From Rehaibacterium terrae (GTDB lineage: Bacteria > Pseudomonadota > Gammaproteobacteria > Xanthomonadales > Xanthomonadaceae), in NCBI RefSeq assembly GCF_014202935.1, contig NZ_JACHHX010000004.1:62001-126000 (forward strand): 64,000 nucleotides of DNA. Direction: 5' to 3'. The position numbers were made by a program, and so were the translations under genes. Below are positions 17,507 to 25,481 of the stretch, piece by piece; position 1 is the stretch's first letter; each line of letters opens with the position of its first letter. The notes under the pieces are model-generated. The model did no database searches and was not told the DNA's origin. It saw nothing but the letters and a program-made list of their open reading frames with translations.

Positions 17507-19165
17507 ATGACCAGCCCCAGCTACCGCCATCTGCGCGACCTGCCGCCGATCGAAAGCAGCGGCAAGGCCTCGGTCTTGCCGACCGACGCGCGGCGGCTCG
17601 CCGCCTGGGTGGCGGCCCTGCCGCGCGCCAATCCGGCCGTCGTGCAGGAGCAGCTGCGCGACGCACTGGATGCGCTCGCCGCGCAGCGCCTCAGCGGCGG
17701 CGCCCGCTTCGATGCGCTGGAGCTGCTGCGCTCGCCGGTGGCGGAGGCCGTCGCACAGCTCGAAGGCCAGTTCGTCGGCGCCACCTTTCCGCTCCCGCCG
17801 GCCAAGGTCCGTGCCGCGCAAGACGCCGAACGCTTCCACGTCGCTCTGGCGCATGGCTACCGCCTGGCCGCGGCCGACCTGTGCACGCCCACGGGCAAGC
17901 CGCCGATGCTTCGCGGCGGCACGGTCGCCACGGCACTGGGACGCGCCATGCATCATTACGGCGCCGCGCTGGCCAAGGCCTGGCAGGTCTACCGCGCCCC
18001 TCAGCCAGGCAGTTGGCAGGGCCTGCATCGTTGCCATGCGTTCGCCGTCGAGTGCGGACTCGGCAGCAAGACGATCGACGATCCGCTGGCCGGGTCGCGC
18101 CAGACGCTCGACGCGATCTACTGTGCGACCTTGCTGGCCTCGCTGTGCAACCCCTACGCACACAGCCAGGCCGAACAGGAGGTGCTGTGGGCGCTGGCGC
18201 GTGCCTACGCGCCGCAGTGCCCGCTGTCGGGCGAGGGCGGGCCGGATGCGCTCGCCATGATCGATCCCGAAAGCGACTGCGGCCCGGGGATCGGTGGTGG
18301 CGGCCCGGACGGCGCGGCCTACCTGGACACGTCGCGACTGCGCGCCGACATCGACCACGCGCTGGCGCACGGCGGCGAAAGCCGCCTGCGGCTGTCGCCT
18401 TCGCACGGCGTGGTCGTGCAGAGCGGGCGCAAGCTGCTGGAGAGCGTGCAGCGCAGCCTGGGGCAGGCGGTGGCGGCCCGTGCCGAGGGGCGCCTGCCGG
18501 GCGGTCACGTGCTCGACTGCGTGATCGGCATGAGCGTGCTGCACTACTACCTGGCCGGCCGGCTGGACTTCGACGCCTTCGTGCGCCAGGCGCGCGAAGG
18601 CCAGATCCAGATGGTCGACCGCGCCGCCTGGACGCATGCCGGCGGGGAATTGACGCGCCTGCCGCCCGTGCCGACGCAGGTGCTGGATCAGAGCCTGCAC
18701 GGCTATCGTGTCGCCTGGGGGAGCGATGCACAGGCGCGTGCCCGGGTCGGCGAACTGGTCGGTTTGTCGCTGCCGGACGAGCCGGACGACGAGCGCGACT
18801 GGATGGTCGGCATCATCCGCTGGCTGCGCTACGAGGAGGACGGCAGCATTTCGGCCGGCATCGAGCTGCTGGCGCGACGCGCCCATGCGGTCGGCCTGCG
18901 CGGGCTGAACGGGCGGGGCGACGACCGTCCGCCGCTGCGGGCCTTGGCCCTGTTGCCGCTCGACGGCGAGACCGGCGCGCGGTACCTGAGCCAGGAGCCC
19001 GGCGAGTTCGACGGCGGCGAGATCGAGATCCTGCGTCCATCGCGGCTCGACGGCGCGGGCGAGAACATCCTCAGTGCGTCGCGGACACGCCTGGGTCTGC
19101 TTCACAACGGCGGCGACTACGTGCTTTACGGCACCTCCGCGTCCGCCCGGGAGTCGTTTTCATGA
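17507..19165 (+). CDS. Conserved protein of unknown function, coupled to ispG
   Basis: A 552-residue soluble protein with no signal peptide or clear membrane helix. The N-terminal 200 residues are helical ([52 protein letters not shown]); the C-terminal part is mixed alpha/beta and ends [10 protein letters not shown] ... [10 protein letters not shown]. The general layout recalls large cytoplasmic proteins with a PilZ-like C-terminal domain found in beta- and gammaproteobacteria, but the canonical RxxxR and D/NxSxxG motifs are not evident, so no function is assigned. No clear ribosome-binding site precedes the ATG. The stop overlaps the ispG start (ATGA), so it is expressed with ispG. It is divergent from xseA with only 20 bases between starts. 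Confidence 0.8.
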   Translation: MTSPSYRHLRDLPPIESSGKASVLPTDARRLAAWVAALPRANPAVVQEQLRDALDALAAQRLSGGARFDALELLRSPVAEAVAQLEGQFVGATFPLPPAKVRAAQDAERFHVALAHGYRLAAADLCTPTGKPPMLRGGTVATALGRAMHHYGAALAKAWQVYRAPQPGSWQGLHRCHAFAVECGLGSKTIDDPLAGSRQTLDAIYCATLLASLCNPYAHSQAEQEVLWALARAYAPQCPLSGEGGPDALAMIDPESDCGPGIGGGGPDGAAYLDTSRLRADIDHALAHGGESRLRLSPSHGVVVQSGRKLLESVQRSLGQAVAARAEGRLPGGHVLDCVIGMSVLHYYLAGRLDFDAFVRQAREGQIQMVDRAAWTHAGGELTRLPPVPTQVLDQSLHGYRVAWGSDAQARARVGELVGLSLPDEPDDERDWMVGIIRWLRYEEDGSISAGIELLARRAHAVGLRGLNGRGDDRPPLRALALLPLDGETGARYLSQEPGEFDGGEIEILRPSRLDGAGENILSASRTRLGLLHNGGDYVLYGTSASARESFS

Positions 19166-20400
19166 GCGATCGTTACGGACCCGCGCCGCGTCGGCGTGCG
19201 CGGGCGGTACGGGTCGGCACCGTCACGGTCGGCGGCGATGCGCCGGTCGTGGTGCAGTCGATGACCAACACCGACACCGCCGACGTCAAGGCCACCGCGC
19301 AGCAGATCGCCGAGCTGTGGCGTGCCGGTTCGGAGGTGGTGCGCGTCACCGTCAACACGACCGAGGCCGCCGCCGCGGTGCCGCGCATCGTCGAGCGGCT
19401 GGCGATGATGGGTGTGGAGGTGCCGATCGTCGGCGATTTCCACTACAACGGTCACCAGCTGCTGGCCGCCGAGCCGGCCTGCGCGGAGGCGCTGGCCAAG
19501 TACCGCATCAACCCGGGCAACGTCGGCTTCGGCAAGAAGAAGGACGTGCAGTTCTCGACGATCGTCGAGACCGCCATCCGCTACGGCAAGCCGGTGCGCA
19601 TCGGCGTCAACTGGGGCTCGCTGGACCAGTCGCTGGCCGCGCGGCTGATGGACGAGAACCACGACCGCGCCGAGCCCTGGGACGCCGCGCGCGTGCTGCG
19701 CGAGGCGCTGATCGTGTCGGCGCTGGAGTCGGCGCAACGCGCCGAGGCGCTGGGCCTGCCGGGCGACCGCATCATCCTCAGCGCCAAGGTCAGCGGCGTG
19801 CAGGAGCTGATCGCGGTGTACCGTGACCTGGCCGCGCGCTGCGACTATCCGCTGCACCTGGGGCTGACCGAGGCTGGCATGGGAAGCAAGGGCATCGTCG
19901 CCTCCACCGCGGCGCTGGCGGTGCTGCTGCAGGAGGGTATCGGCGACACCATCCGCATCTCGCTCACCCCCGAGCCGGGCCAGTCACGCACCGCCGAAGT
20001 GGTCGTTGCCCAGGAACTGCTGCAGACCATGGGCCTGCGTGCGTTCACGCCGCTGGTCACCGCCTGTCCGGGCTGCGGGCGCACCACCTCGAGCTTCTTC
20101 CAGGAGCTGGCCAAGACCGTGCAGGAACATGTCCGGGCCAAGATGCCGGAGTGGAAGCTCAAACATCCCGGTGTCGAGAATCTCTCGCTGGCGGTGATGG
20201 GCTGTGTGGTCAATGGCCCTGGCGAGAGCCGTCATGCCGACATCGGCATCTCGCTGCCGGGTACCGGCGAGGCGCCGGCCGCGCCGGTGTTCATCGACGG
20301 CGTGAAGGCGATGACCCTGCGCGGCGACAACATCGCCCGCGAGTTCGTGGCGATCATCGACGACTACGTCGCGCGTCGCTATCGGGCCGAAGCCGGCTGA
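19162..20400 (+). CDS. ispG: 4-hydroxy-3-methylbut-2-en-1-yl diphosphate synthase (IspG/GcpE)
   Basis: A 412-residue enzyme of the longer IspG type. It converts MEcPP to HMBPP in the MEP isoprenoid pathway using a [4Fe-4S] cluster. The TIM-barrel start ([22 protein letters not shown]) is clear, and the cluster ligands C302, C305 (CPGCGRT) and C348 (GCVVNGPGE) are present. The start is the ATG overlapping the stop of the preceding gene; the much longer open frame upstream is a shadow. In many gammaproteobacteria ispG sits between rodZ and hisS; here rodZ (61983) is followed directly by yfgM, so ispG has moved. Confidence 0.97.
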   Translation: MSDRYGPAPRRRARAVRVGTVTVGGDAPVVVQSMTNTDTADVKATAQQIAELWRAGSEVVRVTVNTTEAAAAVPRIVERLAMMGVEVPIVGDFHYNGHQLLAAEPACAEALAKYRINPGNVGFGKKKDVQFSTIVETAIRYGKPVRIGVNWGSLDQSLAARLMDENHDRAEPWDAARVLREALIVSALESAQRAEALGLPGDRIILSAKVSGVQELIAVYRDLAARCDYPLHLGLTEAGMGSKGIVASTAALAVLLQEGIGDTIRISLTPEPGQSRTAEVVVAQELLQTMGLRAFTPLVTACPGCGRTTSSFFQELAKTVQEHVRAKMPEWKLKHPGVENLSLAVMGCVVNGPGESRHADIGISLPGTGEAPAAPVFIDGVKAMTLRGDNIAREFVAIIDDYVARRYRAEAG

Positions 20401-20545
20401 TCCGGCCGAGCGAGCAGGCCTGCGCCGCGCCCGGCGGGCGGGCGAGCGCGACTCAAGCAGACGGACCGGTTCGATGCGATCGGGTATGACGCGGCGCTGG
20501 AGGACAATCTGCGCCGCACGCTCTACTGACGGCGCACTGCGAGGA

Positions 20546-20821
20546 TCAGGGGAAGTCGCTGAAATCCGGCGCGATGCGGTAGGCGCGGCACAGTTCGTCG
20601 AGGCCGGCGGGATGTCCCTCGATACGTGGGCGGCGGCCGCTCACAGCCTCGATGCGGGCGATCAGTTCGGCCAGCAGGGCGATGCCGGCCACGTCGATAC
20701 GGTCGATGCCGCGCAGGTCGATGGTCTCCACGTGGCGCAGACCGGCGTCATGCAACGGGAAGTCGGCGACGCGCTCGCGGTCGAGCGCGCCGTCCAGCCT
20801 GAGCACAGTCTCGGAGCTCAC
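20546..20821 (-). CDS. mlaB: STAS-domain protein MlaB
   Basis: A 91-residue single STAS domain with the strand-helix core VETIDLRGIDRIDVAGIALLAELI; the conserved D-(I/V)-A-G position is kept where other STAS proteins carry DSxG. In the Mla system MlaB binds the ATPase MlaF and is needed for complex stability. It uses a GTG start overlapping the mlaC stop (GTGA), and it is the last gene of mlaA-F-E-D-C-B. The 145 bases between it and ispG hold no clear gene or terminator. Confidence 0.88.
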   Translation of the reverse strand: MSSETVLRLDGALDRERVADFPLHDAGLRHVETIDLRGIDRIDVAGIALLAELIARIEAVSGRRPRIEGHPAGLDELCRAYRIAPDFSDFP

Positions 20822-21444
20822 TGGGCGTCCCTGATCTGGATGCGCCCGGCACGCAGGTCCTCGGTGACCTGGGCGATGCCGCGCTGGCGCAGCGGTTCGT
20901 CGAACTGGGTGCGGTAGGTCTGCACGTAGGAGATGCCCTCGACGATCACGTCGAACACCTTCCAGTCGTCGCCGCGCTTGCGGAACAGGTACTGCACTGG
21001 CACCGGCGCGCCGGAGGCGCGCAGCACCTCGGTGTTCACCCGCACGATCTGGCCATCGCGCAGTGGCTGCTCGCCGGTGACCCGGACACGGGTCTTGTCG
21101 GGATCGATCTCCAGCAGGGCGCGACCGTAGCGGTGCAGCAGATTGTCCGCCAGCGCCTGGGCGAAGGCGTCCACCTCGGCGTCACTGGCTCGGCGGCCGT
21201 GCAGGCCGAGCACCATGCGGGCCGAGTAGTTCTGGTCGAGCACTTCGCCCAGTGTGCTGCGGATGAACTCCTGCAGCGCCGCGTCGTTGGCGTTGAACTC
21301 GTCGCGGCGTTCCTTGATGCCAGCCAGGACGGCAGCGGTGGTCTGCTCGATGACCAGCTTCGGGCGCGGGCCGGCGACGGCGGCGCCGACGACCAGCATC
21401 AGCGCAGCGGCGGCCAGCAGTCGCAACAGGGGGGCGGGAAACAT
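20818..21444 (-). CDS. mlaC: Periplasmic phospholipid-binding protein MlaC
   Basis: A 208-residue protein with a signal peptide (LLRLLAAAALMLVVGAAVAG, cleavage near AVAGP) and the MlaC/Ttg2D domain: FIRSTLGEVLDQNYSARMVLG, VQYLFRKRGDDWKVFDVIVEGISYVQTYRTQF. It ferries phospholipid across the periplasm between the MlaA complex in the outer membrane and MlaFEDB in the inner membrane. Start 21444 has AGGAG 8 bases upstream; the open frame extends further without support. Confidence 0.95.
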   Translation of the reverse strand: MFPAPLLRLLAAAALMLVVGAAVAGPRPKLVIEQTTAAVLAGIKERRDEFNANDAALQEFIRSTLGEVLDQNYSARMVLGLHGRRASDAEVDAFAQALADNLLHRYGRALLEIDPDKTRVRVTGEQPLRDGQIVRVNTEVLRASGAPVPVQYLFRKRGDDWKVFDVIVEGISYVQTYRTQFDEPLRQRGIAQVTEDLRAGRIQIRDAQ

Positions 21445-21473
21445 GACGGAAACTCCTTGGGTTCCTTCCGTGC

Positions 21474-21959
21474 TCATTCGTCCGTCGCCGGGGCGTTTTC
21501 GTCGCCGCCGCCGAACAGGTACTTGCCGATCAGCTGCTCCAGAACCACCGCGGACTGGGTCAGGACGATCTCGTCGCCGTCGCGCAGCGGTTCCGGGTCG
21601 CCGCCGGGGGCGAGGGCAACATAGCGCTCGCCGAGCAAACCGCTGGTGAACACGGCGGCGGAAGTGTCGACCGGGATGTCCGAATAGGCCGAGTCGATCT
21701 TCAGGGTCAGCACCGCCTCGAAGGTCTGCGGATCGAGCTGGATGCGGCTGATCTCGCCGACCGTGACGCCGCCGATCTTGACCGGAGCGCGCACGCGCAG
21801 CTCGCCGATGTTGCTGAAGCGGGCGGTGACGGTGTAGCTGCCGCCGCCCAGGCCGGTCTTGCCGTTGGTCGAGGCGAAGGCCAGCACCAGCAGGGTGGCG
21901 AAGGAGAGCAGCAGGAACAGCCCTACCGCGAGTTCGAATCGGTTGCCGGAACGGTTCAT
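21474..21959 (-). CDS. mlaD: MCE-domain phospholipid transport protein MlaD
   Basis: A 161-residue protein with one N-terminal membrane helix (FELAVGLFLLLSFATLLVLAF) and a single MCE domain (YTVTARFSNIGELRVRAPVKIGGVTVGEI ... TSGLLGERYVALAPGG). In the Mla complex it forms a hexameric ring that binds lipid in the periplasm. It starts two bases after the mlaE stop. Confidence 0.96.
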   Translation of the reverse strand: MNRSGNRFELAVGLFLLLSFATLLVLAFASTNGKTGLGGGSYTVTARFSNIGELRVRAPVKIGGVTVGEISRIQLDPQTFEAVLTLKIDSAYSDIPVDTSAAVFTSGLLGERYVALAPGGDPEPLRDGDEIVLTQSAVVLEQLIGKYLFGGGDENAPATDE

Positions 21960-21961
21960 GG

Positions 21962-22708
21962 TCAGAACAGCATCGCGCTCAGGATGAAGTTGGAGACGAG
22001 CACCAGCAGCGAGCCGTTGACCACCGCGCGGGTGGTGGCGACCGAGGTGCCCTCGATGGTGGGCTCGGTGTGGTAGCCGACGTGGGTTGCCATCAGTGCG
22101 GCAATCAGACCGAACACCAGGCACTTGAGGAAGGCGCCGAGGAAATCATCGACCAGGTCGATGCTCTCGCGCAGCGCCGACCAGAAATAACCGGCGTCCA
22201 GGCCCAGTACCCAGACCGCCTCGAAGTAGCCGGCGGCGATGGCGAAGCTGCAGAAGAACGCGCACAGCAGCGGCACGCCCAGCACCGCCGCCCAGAAGCG
22301 CGGCACCACGACCTTGGCGACCGGATCGATCGCCATCAGCGACAGCGCCGGGATCTGGTCGGTGGCGCGCATCAGGCCGAGTTCGGCGGCCATGGAGGAG
22401 CCGGCGCGGCCGATGAAGAGCAACGCCGTCAGCACCGGCCCGAGCTCGCGGTACAGCGACAGGCCGAGCAGGGTGCCGAGCGAGTTGGTGGCGCCGAAGG
22501 TGCTCAGGGTGCGATAGCCCTGCAGGGTCATCACCAGGCCGACGAAGGCACCGCCGACGGCGATGATCGGCAGCGAGCGCACGGCGATGGCATACAGCTG
22601 CGCGACGATGTCGGCCAGCAGGTCGCGGCGCGGGTAGCTGGCGCGCAGGATGGTGACCAGGAACAGGCCGGATTCGCCGATGGCGGACAGGGCGCGTGCG
22701 GCGGGCAT
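21962..22708 (-). CDS. mlaE: Phospholipid ABC transporter permease MlaE
   Basis: A 248-residue permease of the MlaE family with five to six membrane helices; the conserved ELGPVLTALLFIGRAGSSMAAELGLMRATDQIPAL cytoplasmic segment couples it to the ATPase. It begins two bases after the mlaF stop. The complex with MlaF, MlaD and MlaB moves phospholipid at the inner membrane. Confidence 0.96.
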   Translation of the reverse strand: MPAARALSAIGESGLFLVTILRASYPRRDLLADIVAQLYAIAVRSLPIIAVGGAFVGLVMTLQGYRTLSTFGATNSLGTLLGLSLYRELGPVLTALLFIGRAGSSMAAELGLMRATDQIPALSLMAIDPVAKVVVPRFWAAVLGVPLLCAFFCSFAIAAGYFEAVWVLGLDAGYFWSALRESIDLVDDFLGAFLKCLVFGLIAALMATHVGYHTEPTIEGTSVATTRAVVNGSLLVLVSNFILSAMLF

Positions 22709-22710
22709 GG

Positions 22711-23538
22711 TCAGCCTCCCAGCGCCGCGGGGCGTTCGCGGCCGGCGTCGAAGGGGATCGGGCCGTCCGGTTCGCCGGCCATGAACTGGTGCAGCAGCGG
22801 GTCGTCGGTGGCCTCCAGTTCGGCCGGGGTGCCGTCGAAGGCGATGCCGCCATTGGCGACCACGACCACCCGGTCGGCGATCGGCAGGCATTCGAGCATG
22901 TGGTGGGTCACCACCAGGCTGGTCAGTCCGAGCATGTCGTTCAGGCGCTTGATCAGGCTGACAATCACACCGGTGGCGATCGGGTCCAGGCCGGTCAGTG
23001 GCTCGTCGTAGATCATCAGCGGCGGATCCAGCGCCAGTGCGCGCGCCAGCGCCACGCGGCGGGCCATGCCGCCAGACAGTTCGCGTGGGTAAAGATCGAT
23101 CGCCGAGCGCAGGCCGACCGCGTTGAGCTTGAGTTCGACGATGCGGCGGATCACCGCGTCCGGCAGCCGGGTGTGGTAGCGCAGCGGCAGGGCGACGTTC
23201 TCGCCGGCGGTCAGGTCGGAGAGCAGGCCGTTGCCCTGCAGCAGCACGCCGATGCGTCGGCGCAGCGCCATCAGCGCGCGCGGCCGTCCGGCCGGCACCG
23301 GCTCGCCGAACACCTCGACCGTGCCGCTGGCGGGCGCCAGTTCGCCGGTGATGGCGTGCAGCAGGGTGGACTTGCCGGCACCGCTGGGACCGAGCACGGC
23401 CACCACGCTGCCACGCGGTATGTGCAGGCTGGCGCGGTCCAGGATGGTACGGCCGCCGCGGACGATGCGCAGATCGTCGATGCGGACGGCAGGCATGTCG
23501 TGAGTGTCGTTCACGGCGGTCGGTGGGACGACGGGCAT
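22711..23538 (-). CDS. mlaF: Phospholipid ABC transporter ATPase MlaF
   Basis: A 275-residue ABC ATPase with Walker A (GPSGAGKSTLL), Q-loop (LLQGNGLLSDLTAGENV), signature (LSGGMARRVALARALAL), Walker B (LMIYDEPLTGLD) and switch histidine (VTHHM). It energises MlaE-mediated lipid transport. The ATG at 23538 shares a base with the mlaA stop (TGATG); a second ATG at 23496 (MPAVRIDDL) is an alternative nearer the usual family N-terminus. Confidence 0.96.
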   Translation of the reverse strand: MPVVPPTAVNDTHDMPAVRIDDLRIVRGGRTILDRASLHIPRGSVVAVLGPSGAGKSTLLHAITGELAPASGTVEVFGEPVPAGRPRALMALRRRIGVLLQGNGLLSDLTAGENVALPLRYHTRLPDAVIRRIVELKLNAVGLRSAIDLYPRELSGGMARRVALARALALDPPLMIYDEPLTGLDPIATGVIVSLIKRLNDMLGLTSLVVTHHMLECLPIADRVVVVANGGIAFDGTPAELEATDDPLLHQFMAGEPDGPIPFDAGRERPAALGG

Positions 23539-24293
23539 CAGTCGTCGTAGTCCTCAAGGTCGAAGAGATAGTCGGGCAGCTCGTCCTCGCCGTCGTTGAT
23601 CAGGAAGCGACGGCGTTGCAGCCAGGCGTCGCGGATCAGGACGTAGTCATCGGACGCGTCGCTGACGAAACCCTCGGCGGCCAGCGCCTGTCCGCGCAGG
23701 TCCACCAGGTACAGCCCGGAGACGAAGATACGGGTCTTTTCACGCTCGAAGTGGCGGAACGGGCCGAGCTGGTAGTCGCCGGCGTCGCCGAAGGCGTCGC
23801 GCACGGTGGTCGGGCCGAGGAAGGGCAGCACGACGTAACGCGAGTTCCGCCAGCCCCAGGTCGCCATGGTCTGGCCCATGTCCTCGCGGCGGATGCGCAG
23901 GCCGGCGTCGCTGGCCGGATCGAGCAGGCCGCCGAGGCCGAGCGTGGTGTTGATCGCGAAGCGCGCCATCGCACTGCCGGCCTGCGCCGGTTTGCCCTGC
24001 AGCAGTTGGTGCAGGGCGGTGAACGGCTGGAACAGGTTGGTGAAGAAATTGCCGACACCGCGTCGCACCACCGGCGGAGTCAGGGTGGTGTAGACGGTCG
24101 CCAGCGGCCGCGCCACGTAGCGATCCACCCGTTGGTTGAAGGCGTGCGTGCGGCGGTTGAAGCGCTCCCAAGGGTCGGCGTCGAAGCTGCCGTTCTGGGC
24201 CTCGTTGGCCGGCTCCTGCGCTTGCTCGGCGGCGAGCGCGGGCGCGCCAGCGAGCGCGAGCAGCATTGTCAGCGAGCGGAGGAGATGACTCAT
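23538..24293 (-). CDS. mlaA: Outer membrane phospholipid-removal protein MlaA (VacJ)
   Basis: A 251-residue protein with the VacJ pattern: DPWERFNRRTHAFNQRVDRYVARPLATVY, TTLGLGGLLDPASDAGL, ETM-like EDMGQTMATWGW, YVVLPFLGPTTVRDAFGDAGD. It extracts phospholipids from the outer leaflet of the outer membrane. The start at 24293 has AGGA upstream. The N-terminus is a signal peptide ending in APALAAEQ, without the lipobox cysteine found in E. coli MlaA, so it may not be lipidated. It is first in the operon mlaA-F-E-D-C-B; the more usual order has mlaA elsewhere or last. Confidence 0.94.
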   Translation of the reverse strand: MSHLLRSLTMLLALAGAPALAAEQAQEPANEAQNGSFDADPWERFNRRTHAFNQRVDRYVARPLATVYTTLTPPVVRRGVGNFFTNLFQPFTALHQLLQGKPAQAGSAMARFAINTTLGLGGLLDPASDAGLRIRREDMGQTMATWGWRNSRYVVLPFLGPTTVRDAFGDAGDYQLGPFRHFEREKTRIFVSGLYLVDLRGQALAAEGFVSDASDDYVLIRDAWLQRRRFLINDGEDELPDYLFDLEDYDD

Positions 24294-24781
24294 GCGTCCT
24301 GCGGAAATGTCCAGTCGGGGCAAAAAAATGGCGGCCAAGCCAACGGAATCGAGACGGTCTCGCGGCCAACACGACCGCGGGCAGCGGCCGCATGACCCTG
24401 CCCCGATGGCCGGAAAGCGCGCAGGGACGGGCATTTTGCCATAGCGCCCGCGCATTCCGGCGTTGGCGACGACGCACCGGCCGGGATGCTCTGTCCCGCG
24501 CCGTTCGCCAGCGCGGGCAGGATGATGCCCGGGAGAACGTGAAGCGCAGCCCTACGCACTCTGGGCAGGCATGCCACGGCCATCGCTTGCAGCGATCGCC
24601 TGGCGATGCGGGCCAGCGATGGCTCGCCTGACAGGCCGGGCATGAACGGCCTGCCGGCGCTCGGGTTCCGGACGATCCCTCCCGAGCTGTCGCCACGCGG
24701 GCCCCGCCACGACCGCTCGTTGCGCCGCTTGCCCTGGCTGGCATAACCTCGCACGTGCGAAAGGGAACTTCGGGGGAACCC
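24294..24781. other. 488-base gap between divergent mlaA and the response regulator
   Basis: No gene is supported. Both promoters must lie here: that of the mla operon toward the left and that of the regulator toward the right. A 9-base inverted repeat, gccatcgct (24577-24585) and agcgatggc (24612-24620), with a further internal dyad (agcgatcgcctggcgat), lies in the middle and could be a regulator site or an RNA hairpin. No clear sigma-70 elements can be assigned by eye. Confidence 0.5.
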
Positions 24782-25423
24782 ATGATTCGCGTCTTCCTGC
24801 TCGACGATCATGCGTTGGTCCGCACCGGCTTCCGCATGATCCTGACGCAACAGGTCGATATGGAGGTGGTCGGCGAGGCGGCAAGCGGCGAGGAAGGGTT
24901 GCCGCTGATCCGCAAGCTCAGGCCGGACATCCTGCTTTGCGATCTGCACCTTCCCGGCGTGAGCGGGCTGGAAATCACCGAGCGGGTCGTGAAGGGCAGC
25001 TACGGACCACGCGTGATCGTCGTGTCGGTGCAGGAGGACGGCCCGATGCCGCGCCGGTTGCTCGAAGTCGGCGCATCCGGCTACCTCGGCAAGGGCTGCG
25101 AAGCGAACGAACTGCTGCGTGCGATTCGCGACGTGCATGCCGGCAAGCGATACCTCGCCGGCGGCTTGGCGCAGAAGCTGGCCTTCGGCGCGCTCACCGG
25201 CGACGAGTCGCCGTTCGACCGGCTTTCGCCGCGTGAGCTGGAGGTGGCGATGATGCTCAGTCAGGGCAAGCGCATGGAGGACATCGCCCGTCACCTCAGC
25301 CTGAGCGCGAAGACCGTGGCCACGCACAAGTACCGGCTGTTCGAGAAGCTCGGCATCGGCGACGTGGTGGCGCTGGCACGCTTGGCCGGCCAGTATGGAC
25401 TGATCGACGCCGCGACCGGCTGA
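24782..25423 (+). CDS. LuxR-type response regulator, GacA/UvrY-like
   Basis: A 213-residue regulator. The receiver domain (1-120) has acidic pocket D8-D9, phosphorylation site D54 (LLCDLHLPG) and the conserved lysine in YLGKGC; the C-terminal LuxR helix-turn-helix spans about 145-205 (LSPRELEVAMMLSQGKRMEDIARHLSLSAKTVATHKYRLFEKLGI). The start MIRVFLLDDHALVRTGFRMIL and overall length closely match GacA/UvrY, which controls CsrB-type small RNAs with the sensor BarA/GacS. No sensor kinase or uvrC is adjacent. GGGGGAA precedes the ATG. Confidence 0.88.
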   Translation: MIRVFLLDDHALVRTGFRMILTQQVDMEVVGEAASGEEGLPLIRKLRPDILLCDLHLPGVSGLEITERVVKGSYGPRVIVVSVQEDGPMPRRLLEVGASGYLGKGCEANELLRAIRDVHAGKRYLAGGLAQKLAFGALTGDESPFDRLSPRELEVAMMLSQGKRMEDIARHLSLSAKTVATHKYRLFEKLGIGDVVALARLAGQYGLIDAATG

Positions 25424-25431
25424 GCGCAACG

Positions 25432-25459
25432 GGAACGGGCGCCCGGAAGCGCCCGTTCC
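25432..25459. terminator. Bidirectional hairpin between the regulator and rne
   Basis: A perfect 11-base-pair stem, ggaacgggcgc (25432-25442) and gcgcccgttcc (25449-25459), with a 6-base loop lies between the convergent stops. The U-run is poor. Confidence 0.75.
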
Positions 25460-25481
25460 GCATTCCGCTGTCGCGGCGCCA

